A DNA stretch of 64,000 nucleotides from Paraburkholderia sp. (GTDB taxonomy: Bacteria > Pseudomonadota > Gammaproteobacteria > Burkholderiales > Burkholderiaceae). Both the position numbers and the translations under genes were made by a program. Below the pieces are notes generated by a model. That model was not told the DNA's origin. It ran no database searches and worked only from the letters and a program-made list of their open reading frames with translations. The stretch is from assembly GCF_028283785.1 (NCBI RefSeq), contig NZ_JAPWKB010000017.1, positions 186,001 to 250,000 on the forward strand, given 5' to 3'. Position 1 is the stretch's first letter. Each line of letters starts with the position of its first letter. This document shows positions 51,852 to 61,410 of the stretch, in pieces.

Positions 51852-52595
51852 TCAGTTCGCAGGTTCGACATACGCGTCGTACAGGTCGGCGTAAATCGTC
51901 GTGTTGGGTTCGCTTTTGCCCGGCCCCCAGATATCGGCAGCGTCGAATGCAATCCGATACACCGGCATCGGCTTCCCAATGCCATCCACGCCCGTCGTCA
52001 CGAAATAGGAAAACGCACCCGGATAGACGAGGTCCACCGTCCCCGTCTTGCTTCGCAGATAACCCGGCAACCGGGTATGGTCCACGGCTTCAGGATCAGC
52101 GATGCGCACGGTGTCGCCCACCTTGAAACGCGCAGCGCCATCGAGCGCGTTATAGCCGGAGTCGCCCTTGAGGAGATAAGCCTCGATCTGCGTCTCCAGT
52201 TCGGCGTTCGGCTGGTCCGGCAGCGCCGCGTCCGGCTGCTTGCGGTAATGCTCCGTCTTCGCCGCAAGCTCGTCGGCCGTGATATAGCCCTGACTGACGA
52301 AAAACTGCGAGATACCGCCGAGCCATTTTTCGTAGTACCGGTATTTGAAGTACTCGAACGGCTGCATGTCCTCGGCACCGGTACGCAGTGACGCCCACGT
52401 CCAGTTATCCTTGAACGTTGTCGGTAGCTGATCGACCGGATACGCGGCTAGCGCGTCGGTCAGGTGTGCGCTCTCGGCCATCATGACCGTGTGAATCCCA
52501 AAGATTCTGGTCTCCCACGGCTCGACGAAGACACGCGTTTCGGTGCTGACTGGACCGAGGTTTTCAATGCCGCCAAGGTGATGCTGTAGTTTCAC
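51852..52595 (-). CDS. Nitrile hydratase beta subunit
   Basis: This 247-residue subunit begins MKLQHHLGGIENLGPVSTE. It has 'FEYFKYRYYEKWLGGISQFF' in the helical N-terminal half and the conserved SH3-like C-terminal part (VGDTVRIADPEAVDHTRLPGYLRSKTG). It forms the substrate pocket together with alpha. The gene lies 40 bp after the DUF1097 gene. No amidase gene for the amide product is next to it in the window, apart from the allophanate hydrolase of the guanidine operon. Confidence 0.95.
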   Translation of the reverse strand: MKLQHHLGGIENLGPVSTETRVFVEPWETRIFGIHTVMMAESAHLTDALAAYPVDQLPTTFKDNWTWASLRTGAEDMQPFEYFKYRYYEKWLGGISQFFVSQGYITADELAAKTEHYRKQPDAALPDQPNAELETQIEAYLLKGDSGYNALDGAARFKVGDTVRIADPEAVDHTRLPGYLRSKTGTVDLVYPGAFSYFVTTGVDGIGKPMPVYRIAFDAADIWGPGKSEPNTTIYADLYDAYVEPAN

Positions 52596-52635
52596 GGTTC
52601 GCTCCGGAAATGGGCTATAGGTAGTCGCGCGAGCC

Positions 52636-53139
52636 TTAGCTCAGCCGGTGTTCGCGCTTGAACGACAGTGCTTCCCCGAGCATCTCGGACACGAACCCGA
52701 ACACCGCTCCCGTGACAAGCGCACCCGCCGCGACGAGGCCGGGATTGGATATGCCGATGGTCGTGATTGCCTTGCCGGTTGCGACAGTCGTGCCGACGGT
52801 AGAGGCAAAGCCCCAGACGATTGCAGGCAGCACGTCGAGCAGTTTGATCTTCGACGCTTGCACCATCGCTGCACTACCGATACCCACGGCTACGGCCGCG
52901 CCGAATGCGCCCGCGCTCATCGTCGTGATACACAATAAGGTTACCGATGCGATCACGAGCCCCGTCAGATTCGATGCGACACTCTTCACGAAGCCGGCCT
53001 GACCACCGCCAAGCACGAAGAACGATGCCCATGCGATAAACGTCACCCACACCGGCACTGGAAATACCGTGCCGGTCAACCAGGTATCGGCGACGGCAAG
53101 AACGCCGATGCTCAATGTGTATGCTTCAGGCTTTTTCAT
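52636..53139 (-). CDS. DUF1097 family membrane protein
   Basis: This is a 167-residue protein with about five membrane segments ('LSIGVLAVADTWLTGTVFPVPVWVTFIAWASFFVLGGGQAG', 'NLTGLVIASVTLLCITTMSAGAFG'). It is a DUF1097 protein, a family of inner-membrane proteins with no settled role. The ATG at 53139 follows AAGGAG; the track starts 23 codons too early. Between the CobW and nitrile hydratase genes it may move a substrate (nitrile, amide or urea-like), but this is a guess from context. Confidence 0.85.
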   Translation of the reverse strand: MKKPEAYTLSIGVLAVADTWLTGTVFPVPVWVTFIAWASFFVLGGGQAGFVKSVASNLTGLVIASVTLLCITTMSAGAFGAAVAVGIGSAAMVQASKIKLLDVLPAIVWGFASTVGTTVATGKAITTIGISNPGLVAAGALVTGAVFGFVSEMLGEALSFKREHRLS

Positions 53140-53191
53140 TTCATTGCTCCTTAAGGAAAAACTACGGTCATGAAAATGCAAATCAACAGGA

Positions 53192-54160
53192 TCAGTGCAT
53201 ACAACCAAGCAGGCCTTCCCGCATTTGCCCGGCGTCGAGATTGCGTCCGATCATGACAAAGCGGTTGTCGCGTGACTCGTCTCCACGCCATGCCTTTCCA
53301 AACGTCGTATCGAGCAACATATGGACACTATGAAAATGCAGCCGTCGGCTTTCTTCATGCAGGTTCAGGACGCCCTTCATACGGAGAATCTGCTGACCGT
53401 GCGTCTGCACGAGACGGTTGACCCATTGATTGAAACGTCCCGCGTCGATCGCGCCGGGTAGAACGAATGCACACGATGCGATGCTCTCGTCGTGCTCATG
53501 GTCATGAGCCGTTTCGTCGAGCAGATCGGGTTCGACAGCGAGCAGGTTGTCGATCGAAAAGCTGCGTACGCCCAGTAGCTTTTCGACTTCAATGGCGGAG
53601 TGAGATGCGAACTCGATGGTCGCGGTGGGATTGAGTTGGCGGATTGTCTCGACGAGCGCGTTGAGTGCGTCAGCAGCGACGACGTCGGTCTTGTTGATCA
53701 CGATTCGATCCGCAAACACGACCTGCTCGCGCGCGATATCGTCGTTCAGTTGCGACGGCGCGTGCAGTGCGTCTATCACGGCGACGACGGCCTCCAGCTC
53801 GACGCGCTTGCGGACATCGGGGTCCGCGAGAAAAGTCTGCAGCACGGGTGCCGGGTCGGCGAGTCCCGACGTCTCGACAATAAGATGCTCGAGCCGGTCG
53901 CCAAACCGGTCGAGCAGCATGCGCACGCTTTCCACAAGGTCCGTACGCACTGTGCAGCAGACGCAGCCATTGTTGATTTCGACGACGGCGTCTTCGTCCG
54001 CAACGATCAACTCGCCGTCGATTCCGACCTCGCCGAACTCATTGACGACGATGCCGATCTGCATTGGCCGCGTCGCATCGAGAATGTGATTGACCAGTGT
54101 CGTCTTGCCCGCGCCGAGGAAACCGGTCACGACTGTCGTGGGAATTTTCTTGAGTTGCAT
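53192..54160 (-). CDS. CobW/COG0523 family GTPase, putative cobalt metallochaperone
   Basis: This is a 322-residue G3E GTPase with Walker A GFLGAGKTT, the metal-binding motif GCVCC, the G4 motif NKTD and a His/Asp-rich stretch (ETAHDHEHDES). The CobW C-terminal domain carries VLNLHEESRRLHFHSVHMLLD. Such proteins deliver metals to enzymes. Placement at the head of a cobalt nitrile hydratase operon suggests that it loads cobalt into that enzyme. The ATG at 54160 follows GGAG; the listed ORF starts 41 codons too early. The gap to the DUF1097 gene is about 50 bp. Confidence 0.93.
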   Translation of the reverse strand: MQLKKIPTTVVTGFLGAGKTTLVNHILDATRPMQIGIVVNEFGEVGIDGELIVADEDAVVEINNGCVCCTVRTDLVESVRMLLDRFGDRLEHLIVETSGLADPAPVLQTFLADPDVRKRVELEAVVAVIDALHAPSQLNDDIAREQVVFADRIVINKTDVVAADALNALVETIRQLNPTATIEFASHSAIEVEKLLGVRSFSIDNLLAVEPDLLDETAHDHEHDESIASCAFVLPGAIDAGRFNQWVNRLVQTHGQQILRMKGVLNLHEESRRLHFHSVHMLLDTTFGKAWRGDESRDNRFVMIGRNLDAGQMREGLLGCMH

Positions 54161-54510
54161 CGCGCGCTCCGTGAACCCCGGCACACGCCGGACCGGATAC
54201 CAAGAGCGACAACCGCGCCGGATTTCGTCAAATGGCCGTGTGTCGCCGCAAGTCGGCGCGGATCGACGGCCTTGATGGCTCACATTGCAGATTCAAGCAA
54301 TTCACGCCAAAACACCGCGGATCGACCACCCTATCGTCCGATGTGTTTCAAGCGCGAAAGCCGTGCGCCGACGCACGTGGATTGTGCGCAGCGCACTTTG
54401 AGAGCGCGTTCATTTCGCGTTGGACGTTGCATCCATACGCGATGTTCGTGCAGACACGAGGGCGACGACGGGCGCCGGAGCGCCCGATGCGACGAGTCTT
54501 TATCGACCGT
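54161..54510. other. Intergenic region upstream of the nitrile hydratase operon
   Basis: These 350 bp carry the promoter of the CobW-to-GlxA gene run. I see no gene with support; ORFs crossing it are extensions of neighbours or shadows. No riboswitch-like motif stands out to me. Confidence 0.55.
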
Positions 54511-55965
54511 CTAGCGTGTGATCTCTTCGAGCGAGAGATTTCGGGTCTTGGGACCGAGCAAACCGATAGCCAGCATAACGACGACCATCGCCGCAGAGAT
54601 AAAAACGAACACGCCGACAGTGCCGAACTGCTTGAGTACATCCGCGATGATAAAGGCGGTAAAGATCGCGGAAAAGCGGCTCCACGAATAGACGAAACCC
54701 ACCGCCCGCGCGCGAATGCTGGTCGGATACAACTCCGCCTGATACGCATGAAAGCTGTACGAGATGATGTTGCTGGCGAGCGTCAGGCACACGCCGAGAC
54801 TCACCAGCAGCACCGCGCTCGACGCCTGACTGAACCACAAGCCCGCGACGATATTCGCTGCCGCCATCACCACGATCACCGTCTTGCGCTCGAAGCGGTC
54901 GCCGATAAACAGTCCGATGACCGGTCCGATCGGCGCGGCAAGCGCAATCACGCTCGAATATCCGAGACTCGTCGTCACCGTGATGCCCTGCTTGATCAAC
55001 AGCGTCGGTACCCAATTTGCGAAGCCATAGAAACCCACAGTCTGAAACACGTTGAAGAGCGTCATCATCAGCGTGCGATTGCGGTACGGTGCAACCCACA
55101 TATCGCGGAAACTGCCGCGCGGTGAGACCGCCACCGCCGCAGCGGGCGCCGGCAGCGGCCGGCCATACTCGGCTTGCACTTTCGCTTCGAGCGCGCTCAT
55201 CACGCGGTCCGCCTCGACGAGGCGGCCTTGTTGCGCGAGCCAGCGCGGACTCTCCGGCAACGCGCGGCGAATCCACCACACGAACAGTGCGCCATGCGCG
55301 CCGATCACCACGACCCAACGCCATCCGTCGATACCGAACGGCGTGCGCGGCACCAGCAGATACGACAGAAAAGCGACCACGGGCACAGCGGTAAAACCCA
55401 CGGCCTGTTCGCACGCAAACGCGCGACCCCGGATATGTTTGGGCACGAGTTCGGAGATGTATGTGCCGATCGTCACCAGTTCGACACCGATCCCCACGCC
55501 CGCGACGAAGCGCCAGAAGTTGAGTCCCGTTGCCGTCTCCTGAAACGCCATGACGAGATTCGCGACGGTGTACCACAGCAGCGAATACGTAAAAACCGCG
55601 CGACGTCCATAGCGATCCGCGAGAAAGCCGCACGCAATCGTGCCGACAAACAGGCCCGAAAACAGTGCGGCGATAAAACTCGCCACGCCCGTCGTGCCGA
55701 ACAGACCATGCGTCGTCGCGCTCAGCAGTCCGCTTCTGACGAGGCCCGGCGCGACGTAACCGCTATAAAGCAGATCGTAAAGTTCGAAGAAAAAGCCGAG
55801 GCTCAGCAGTACGACCAGTTTCCACACGCTGCGCGTGGCGGGCAAACGGTCGAGACGCGCGGAAATGGTGCCGGCGTCGAGTCGTACGGCGGGGTCGGGT
55901 GCCGACGCGCCGCGCCCGGCTGCGCCCGCGTGCGCGAGGTCGCCGGATGTTTCGGGGGATGCCAT
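54511..55965 (-). CDS. MFS transporter, metabolite:H+ symporter type
   Basis: This 484-residue carrier has about twelve membrane segments. After a cytoplasmic N-terminus comes 'LGFFFELYDLLYSGYVAPGL', then the loop 2-3 signature GFLADRYGRRAVF, 'ALPESPRWL', and a second signature GDRFERKTV. It belongs to the sugar/aromatic-acid porter part of MFS. The ATG at 55965 follows AAGGAG; the listed ORF starts 16 codons too early. It lies about 90 bp after the hydro-lyase gene and is probably co-transcribed with it, importing its substrate. The substrate is not known. Confidence 0.9.
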   Translation of the reverse strand: MASPETSGDLAHAGAAGRGASAPDPAVRLDAGTISARLDRLPATRSVWKLVVLLSLGFFFELYDLLYSGYVAPGLVRSGLLSATTHGLFGTTGVASFIAALFSGLFVGTIACGFLADRYGRRAVFTYSLLWYTVANLVMAFQETATGLNFWRFVAGVGIGVELVTIGTYISELVPKHIRGRAFACEQAVGFTAVPVVAFLSYLLVPRTPFGIDGWRWVVVIGAHGALFVWWIRRALPESPRWLAQQGRLVEADRVMSALEAKVQAEYGRPLPAPAAAVAVSPRGSFRDMWVAPYRNRTLMMTLFNVFQTVGFYGFANWVPTLLIKQGITVTTSLGYSSVIALAAPIGPVIGLFIGDRFERKTVIVVMAAANIVAGLWFSQASSAVLLVSLGVCLTLASNIISYSFHAYQAELYPTSIRARAVGFVYSWSRFSAIFTAFIIADVLKQFGTVGVFVFISAAMVVVMLAIGLLGPKTRNLSLEEITR

Positions 55966-56058
55966 GGTGTCTCCTTCCTGTTGAGGCCGGTCTAGCGCCG
56001 GCTCCCGTGTCACACCTGAGGCGGTGAACGATGCCGGACGTCGAGCCCGGCGAGCATT

Positions 56059-58025
56059 CTAGCCGTGCGCGCGCCTGAGTTGTTCGAACGTGGTTATTTT
56101 TCCGGCTAGCGCACTGGCTGCAACGGTATACGGACTCGCGAGCCACACGTCGCCCGGTCCCGAACGACCTGGAAAATTGCGGTTGATCGCGCTGATCGTC
56201 ACGTCGCTGGCGGCGTCGGACTGGCCTGGTCCGCAATTCGCGCACGACCCGCAACCCGGCATGATCAGCGTGACGCCGGCGCGTTCGAACACCGGCAGAT
56301 ACCCTTGCGCGACACAATATTCACGCACCGCAAGCGTGCCGAATTGCAGATACAGACGCGTGCCCTGCGGGACGGTCATTCCGTGTTCGACGCCCCAGCG
56401 CAAGACCTCGTGATAGAAGTCGAAGTCTTCGCGCTTGCCTGCCGTGCACGACCCGCCGTATGCAATGCCGATCGCCACGTCGTGCGATCGAGTTGCGGCG
56501 CAGGCACGCCGTTGCCGGGATCGCCGGGGCGCGCGAGCATCGGCTCGATAGTGGTGGCGTCGATGCGGATCGTGTCGCGATAGGTCGCGCCAGGGTCGGA
56601 CGTCATCCACGCTTCGAGCGTGAAATCGACGCCACGTCGCGCTTTCAGAAACGCCACGGTCTGTTCGTCCGGCTCGACGATGCCGGTAAAACCACCGAGT
56701 TCCGCGACCATATTGGTCAACGTCGCACGTTCGTCGATCGACATCGCGCGCACCGCTGCGCCGCCATATTCGAACACCAGACCGATCGCGCCGCCCGAGC
56801 GGATCGCGTCGAGTTGCAGCAGATACAGCACCACGTCTTTCGCGGTCACACCGTCACGCAACGCGCCGTCGATTTCGATTCGCACGGTTTCCGGCACCTT
56901 GCAGCGCACGTAGCCCGTCACCCAGCTATTGGCGATTTCAGTTGCGCCCGCACCGAATGCGAGGCAACCCAATGCGCCCGAGTGCGGCGTGTGCGAATCG
57001 GTGCCGGTCGCGACCTGTCCGGGCAACACGTATTGCTCGGCCATCAACGCGTGGCAAATGCCTTCGGAACCGGGCGCGCTACCCGGCGTATCCGCAAGCG
57101 CGCCATGCGCGCGCACCGGATAGTCGCGCGAAAACGTCGTATGTCCGTCCATCAGGTTCGCGACGCCCGGCAACAGACCATCGCGAACATGCGGAATGCT
57201 TTGAGCGGCGAGTACCAGATGATCCTGAAACGCGATGATGTGATCGGGCGCATGCAACGGCGCAGGCTTGCCGAATGCGCGATGCATCAGATGCGCGCAC
57301 ATGCCGGTGAAATAGTCGTGACTGAAGCGCCAGTCAGCGGCGATAAACACGCCGTCGCCGCGCGTCGCGCTCGCCATCGCGGGATGCAGATGACGCTCGA
57401 TAATCTTCTCGACGAGGGTTTTCGGTGCGGCCGCCGCTTCGCTTGCATCCGGCGCGGCACGCAACGAGGGCGCGGGCCAGTCCGCGAACTTGCTGTACGC
57501 GAGCAGGCCGCCGCTGCGAATGATCTGCTGCGTCAGCGCATCGCGTCCTTCGAGGAACGCGTCGATCGGCACGAATTCGCCGTCGATCAAGCGGTCGAGC
57601 ACGCTGAAATCGGTGGTGGTCAGGATGCCGATGTTGTCGCAATTCTGCTGGTAAATACGCTCGAAACTCTCGGCGACGATCAGCCGGATACCCGCCGACA
57701 ACTCCGCCAGCGGACTCGATTCTCGCGACGAGCCCTTGCCGTAGCGCTTGCCCGCAACCGTCACCTGGAAGCCGCCGTTTCTCACCGCGTCGCGACCGAT
57801 CGGCATCGCGTCGCCGGCCTTGAAACCGACATACGGAAACTGTCCCAGACGCTCGTCGTAAGTGAGCATCACCGTGACCGGCGTGATTTCGTCCGTGGAC
57901 ACGTTGTCACGGAGCGCGCCCGCCTGCTCGCGCGTGAAGTCGTTGCCGGCCATCTGCGCGGCGACGATGGCAGGGTCTTGCGACAGATACAGCACGCGGC
58001 CGTCGAGGCGGATCGAGTCTTCCAT
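56059..58025 (-). pseudogene. Aconitase-family hydro-lyase, frameshifted
   Basis: The two listed minus-strand ORFs (56376..58025 and 56059..56610) are parts of one gene of about 655 codons. The first half runs swivel domain first (MEDSIRLDGRVLY, 'KRYGKGSSRESSPLAEL'), then the catalytic part (GVANLMDGHTTFSRDYP, ATGTDSHTPHSGALG). Around 56484-56488 the homology moves to the other frame (NGVPAPQLD then HDVAIGIAYGGSCTAGKRED), as if one base is missing. The part after the break holds MPGCGSCANCGPGQ, which carries two of the [4Fe-4S] cysteines, so the truncated product would be inactive. It could be a true mutation or a sequencing error. The family dehydrates hydroxy-acids; the exact substrate is unknown. 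Confidence 0.8.
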
Positions 58026-58154
58026 GGGGTGCAGGTCTCCTTTGCACCACTATAAGGCGCGCACCGGGCGCGCCGAAGTGCTGCCTCGGCAACGCTGGCG
58101 TCTCGTTTCGCGATGGCGGTCCGCCGGACCTGGAGTATGGACTGAAAGCGCGGT

Positions 58155-59057
58155 CTAGCCGGTCTTGCCCAGGAAATGCACCAGCGCCGCAGCACTCGCA
58201 CTCAACTGGTCGCGCGCGCGGTAGATCAGAACCAGTTGCCGCACGGCCCATTCGTCGCGCAACGGCAGCAACGCGACATCGAGCGTGTTCAGATACAACT
58301 GCCCGACCTGTTCCGGCACGACCGTGACACCCAGTCCCGCATGGACCATCCGGCACAACGCATCGAGACTGCTGACGCGGATTTTCACGTCGAGCACGTG
58401 ACCGGCTTGCGCCGCGTGTTGCGCCAGCATTTGCGTCAGCGCACTCTCGCCGCGCAGACCGACGAAGCTGTCCGCGAGCACATCGCGGAATGCGATGCGC
58501 GACGCCTGCGCGAGTCGATGCGTGCGCGGCACCAGCACGGCGAGGCGGTCCGTCCGATACGGCGTCTGCCCGAACGCTTCGACGCCTGAAACCGGATTAC
58601 AGATACCGAAATCCGCATCGTGTTCGCCGACGATCCGCAACACGTCGGCGCTGTGCTCTTCTTCGAGTTCGATCGATACATCGGGAAAGACCCGGCTGAA
58701 CGCCGCGACATCTTCAGGCAGGAACTGCACGATCGACGACAGGTTGGCGACGACCCGCACGCGTCCTTTCGCGCCCGAAGAAAAGCGCGACAACTCCGCG
58801 CTCATCTGTTCGAGATTGCCGATGATGGCCTGCGCATAACGCAGCACCGTTTCTCCGACCGGCGTCACGGTGATGCCGCGCGATTGCCGCTGAATCACCG
58901 GCAAGCCGATCAGCGCTTCGATCTCCGCAATGCGACGGCTCACCGCCGACGACGCGATGAACTCGCGCTCGGCGGCACGAGCGATATTCTGTTCCTGACA
59001 CACCGCGACGAACAGCCGGAGCGACGTGAGATCGAGTTTCTTGAGGAGCTTGTCCAT
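58155..59057 (-). CDS. LysR-family transcriptional regulator
   Basis: This is a 300-residue LysR protein. The N-terminal helix-turn-helix is 'LTSLRLFVAVCQEQNIARAAEREFIASSAVSRRIAEIEALIG', followed by a periplasmic-binding-like effector domain (GRVRVVANLSSIVQFLPEDV). It is transcribed in the same direction as its neighbours: 129 bp before the hydro-lyase gene and 116 bp after an MHS carrier gene. It probably controls the hydro-lyase/MFS pair. Confidence 0.93.
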   Translation of the reverse strand: MDKLLKKLDLTSLRLFVAVCQEQNIARAAEREFIASSAVSRRIAEIEALIGLPVIQRQSRGITVTPVGETVLRYAQAIIGNLEQMSAELSRFSSGAKGRVRVVANLSSIVQFLPEDVAAFSRVFPDVSIELEEEHSADVLRIVGEHDADFGICNPVSGVEAFGQTPYRTDRLAVLVPRTHRLAQASRIAFRDVLADSFVGLRGESALTQMLAQHAAQAGHVLDVKIRVSSLDALCRMVHAGLGVTVVPEQVGQLYLNTLDVALLPLRDEWAVRQLVLIYRARDQLSASAAALVHFLGKTG

Positions 59058-59173
59058 GATGCGGCAGTGCGCGAGTCACCAGAAAGAGACGCTGGATTAT
59101 CGCGCACTGCGGGGCCGGCTTTCGAAACGCGTGAGACCACGTGTGAAGTCGGCGATCGGACCTGACGTATCGG

Positions 59174-60499
59174 CTACCGCGTGCTGACGCGCGGATGACC
59201 GACCGTCGCGGGGTCGCGCCGTTCGACCACGGCGGGCGCCGTTTCGCGCATCGAGATCGCGCACCATGCGGAGATCAGGCCGAGCACCGACACCATCAAC
59301 GCCGGCCCGATCCATCCGACGATCCCGAACAGCGCGGTCGCGATGAACGGCAGCAAGCCTGCCACCACCGACGCGCCGTTATAGCCCAGCGAAATGCCCG
59401 ACGAGCGCACGTTGGCCGGAAACTGCTCGGAGAACCAGCTCGATTCGACGGCGAAGATCGGATCGTGGCTGAACAGCAGCGACAGCGATACCGCCGTCAC
59501 GACCATGATCGCAGCACCCGTATTGATCAGCAGGAACATCGGCACGCCGAACAGCACGGTAAACACGGCACCGAACAGAAACACCGGACGACGCCCGACG
59601 CGGTCGCTCAACATGCCGTACACGAGATGACTGCCCAGCCCGATCGCCGAGCCGATCATCGTGCCCCACAGCACATGTTCCCTGGTCGACACGTGCGCCA
59701 GCATCACATACGACAGCATGAAACTGGTGGTGATGTAGTAGCCGCCGGTTTCCGCCATCCGCAGTCCGATGATCTTGACGATCATTCGCCAGTCGCTGCG
59801 CATCACCTGCATCGCCGGACGTTTGACGATCCGCGCTTCGGCCTTGATGGTTTCGAAAGCGGGCGATTCCTTCACGCTCAACCGGATGAAAATGCCGATT
59901 GCCACCATCACGAACGACACCAAAAACGGCGCGCGCCACACCCAGTTCCCTTCGAACAACGACGACGACAGCAGGAACGCGCCATTCGCGAGCAACAGTC
60001 CGAGCGGAATGCCCACCTGCGGCACCGCACCGAAAAAGCCACGACGCTTCGCGGGCGCATGCTCGCACGCCATCAGCACCGCGCCGCCCCACTCCGCGCC
60101 GAAGCCGATGCCCTGCACCATCCGCAGCAGGATCAGCAGCACCGGCGCGAGCACGCCCGCCTGCTCGTAAGTCGGTAATGCGCCGATCAGCACGGTTGCG
60201 CCGCCCATTGCCAGCAACGACCAGAACAGCACCGTCTTGCGACCCAGACGGTCGCCGTAGTGACCCGCCAGATAGCCGCCGAACGGACGCATCAGGAAGC
60301 CCACCGCCAGCGTCGCGAACGACGCCAGAATGCCGATGATCGGCTCGTTGGTATGGAAGAAGATCTTGCCGAAAAACGCGGCGGCGGCCGTGCCGTAGAT
60401 AAAGAAATCGTAGCTCTCGACCGCCGAGCCGATCATCGATGCAAACGACACCTTGAACGGGCTGTCTTTCGCGTCTTGCGTCGCAGAGGGTTGATTCAT
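59174..60499 (-). CDS. MHS-family MFS transporter (proline/betaine/shikimate-type symporter)
   Basis: This 441-residue carrier begins 'MNQPSATQDAKDSPFKVSFASMIGSAVESYDFFIYGTAAA', the typical opening of metabolite:H+ symporters such as ProP, KgtP and ShiA. Both loop 2-3 signatures are present (GHYGDRLGRKTVL, GMLSDRVGRRPVF), as is GFGAEWGGAVLM. The ATG at 60499 follows GGAGA. It lies 56 bp after the dehydrogenase gene, the last of a run that starts with the split transketolase, and is likely the uptake system of that pathway. Confidence 0.92.
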   Translation of the reverse strand: MNQPSATQDAKDSPFKVSFASMIGSAVESYDFFIYGTAAAAFFGKIFFHTNEPIIGILASFATLAVGFLMRPFGGYLAGHYGDRLGRKTVLFWSLLAMGGATVLIGALPTYEQAGVLAPVLLILLRMVQGIGFGAEWGGAVLMACEHAPAKRRGFFGAVPQVGIPLGLLLANGAFLLSSSLFEGNWVWRAPFLVSFVMVAIGIFIRLSVKESPAFETIKAEARIVKRPAMQVMRSDWRMIVKIIGLRMAETGGYYITTSFMLSYVMLAHVSTREHVLWGTMIGSAIGLGSHLVYGMLSDRVGRRPVFLFGAVFTVLFGVPMFLLINTGAAIMVVTAVSLSLLFSHDPIFAVESSWFSEQFPANVRSSGISLGYNGASVVAGLLPFIATALFGIVGWIGPALMVSVLGLISAWCAISMRETAPAVVERRDPATVGHPRVSTR

Positions 60500-60555
60500 G
60501 TCTTGTCTCCGAATCGTTTTAATCGTGAGGATCGCGCGCGTGTCCCGCGCTGCGG

Positions 60556-61401
60556 TCAGCGCCAGGTTTCGATCACGCGGCTGTCGTCCTTCATGCCGAG
60601 TCCCGCATCGGCGGCCTGCTGGTAGCGCGCGTTCGCGATCGTCAGCAACGGCACGTCCGCGCCGCACGACGCCGCGGCCGACGCCACGAGCCCGCTGTCC
60701 TTGACGAAGATATTGATCGCGCTGGTGACGCCGACATCGGTGCCTTCGAGCATGCGCGGCCCACGATCCGACAGCATCCACGAACCCGCCGCGCCGCTTT
60801 CGACGAGCTTCAGCACGGCGGCCGGATCGAGTCCGAGCGCGCGCGCCAGGTTCAGCGCTTCCGCCGCCGCGACGATATGCACCGAGCACAGATGCTGGTT
60901 CACGACCTTGATGCTCTGGCCGTCGCCGAGTTGTTCGCCGGTCACGTTGACCTTGCCCATCGCGCTCAACACCGGCAATACGGTCTCGATGTCATGCGCG
61001 TCACCTGCTGCGAAGATCACGAGTTCGCCGGTTTTCGCGCGCGCCACGCCGCCCGTCACCGGCGCATCGACAACCCGCGCACCGAGCTTGCGCAAGCGGT
61101 CGCCCTGCTCGCGCACGCTGGAAGGACCGACCGTCGACATGATGACCCACGTCTGATCGCTGACGGCGGCGGTGGCCTGATCGACGAGGCTCGCCAGATG
61201 CTCGGGCGTCGCGACCATCACCACGACGACCGGCGCATGCGGCGCATCCGCAAACCCGGCGACTGCGTCCACGCCGCTCATCTGCGCGTTTTCGCGCGCC
61301 CGGCCGACCACATCGACGCCGGTGACCGGATGGCCTGCCTGCTGGATCCGCAACGCCATCGGCAAACCGATCGCGCCGACTCCTACAAAAGTCACGTTCA
61401 T
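60556..61401 (-). CDS. NAD(P)-dependent 3-hydroxyisobutyrate dehydrogenase-family enzyme
   Basis: This is a 281-residue beta-hydroxyacid dehydrogenase. The Rossmann motif is MNVTFVGVGAIGLPMALRI, the substrate-binding motif DAPVTGGVARA, and the catalytic Lys lies in SIKVVNQHL. Family members oxidise or reduce 3-hydroxyisobutyrate, tartronate semialdehyde, L-threonate and similar acids. Ten bases separate it from the transketolase gene before it, so it works with that enzyme. The exact substrate is open. Confidence 0.9.
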   Translation of the reverse strand: MNVTFVGVGAIGLPMALRIQQAGHPVTGVDVVGRARENAQMSGVDAVAGFADAPHAPVVVVMVATPEHLASLVDQATAAVSDQTWVIMSTVGPSSVREQGDRLRKLGARVVDAPVTGGVARAKTGELVIFAAGDAHDIETVLPVLSAMGKVNVTGEQLGDGQSIKVVNQHLCSVHIVAAAEALNLARALGLDPAAVLKLVESGAAGSWMLSDRGPRMLEGTDVGVTSAINIFVKDSGLVASAAASCGADVPLLTIANARYQQAADAGLGMKDDSRVIETWR

Positions 61402-61410
61402 GATGTCTCC

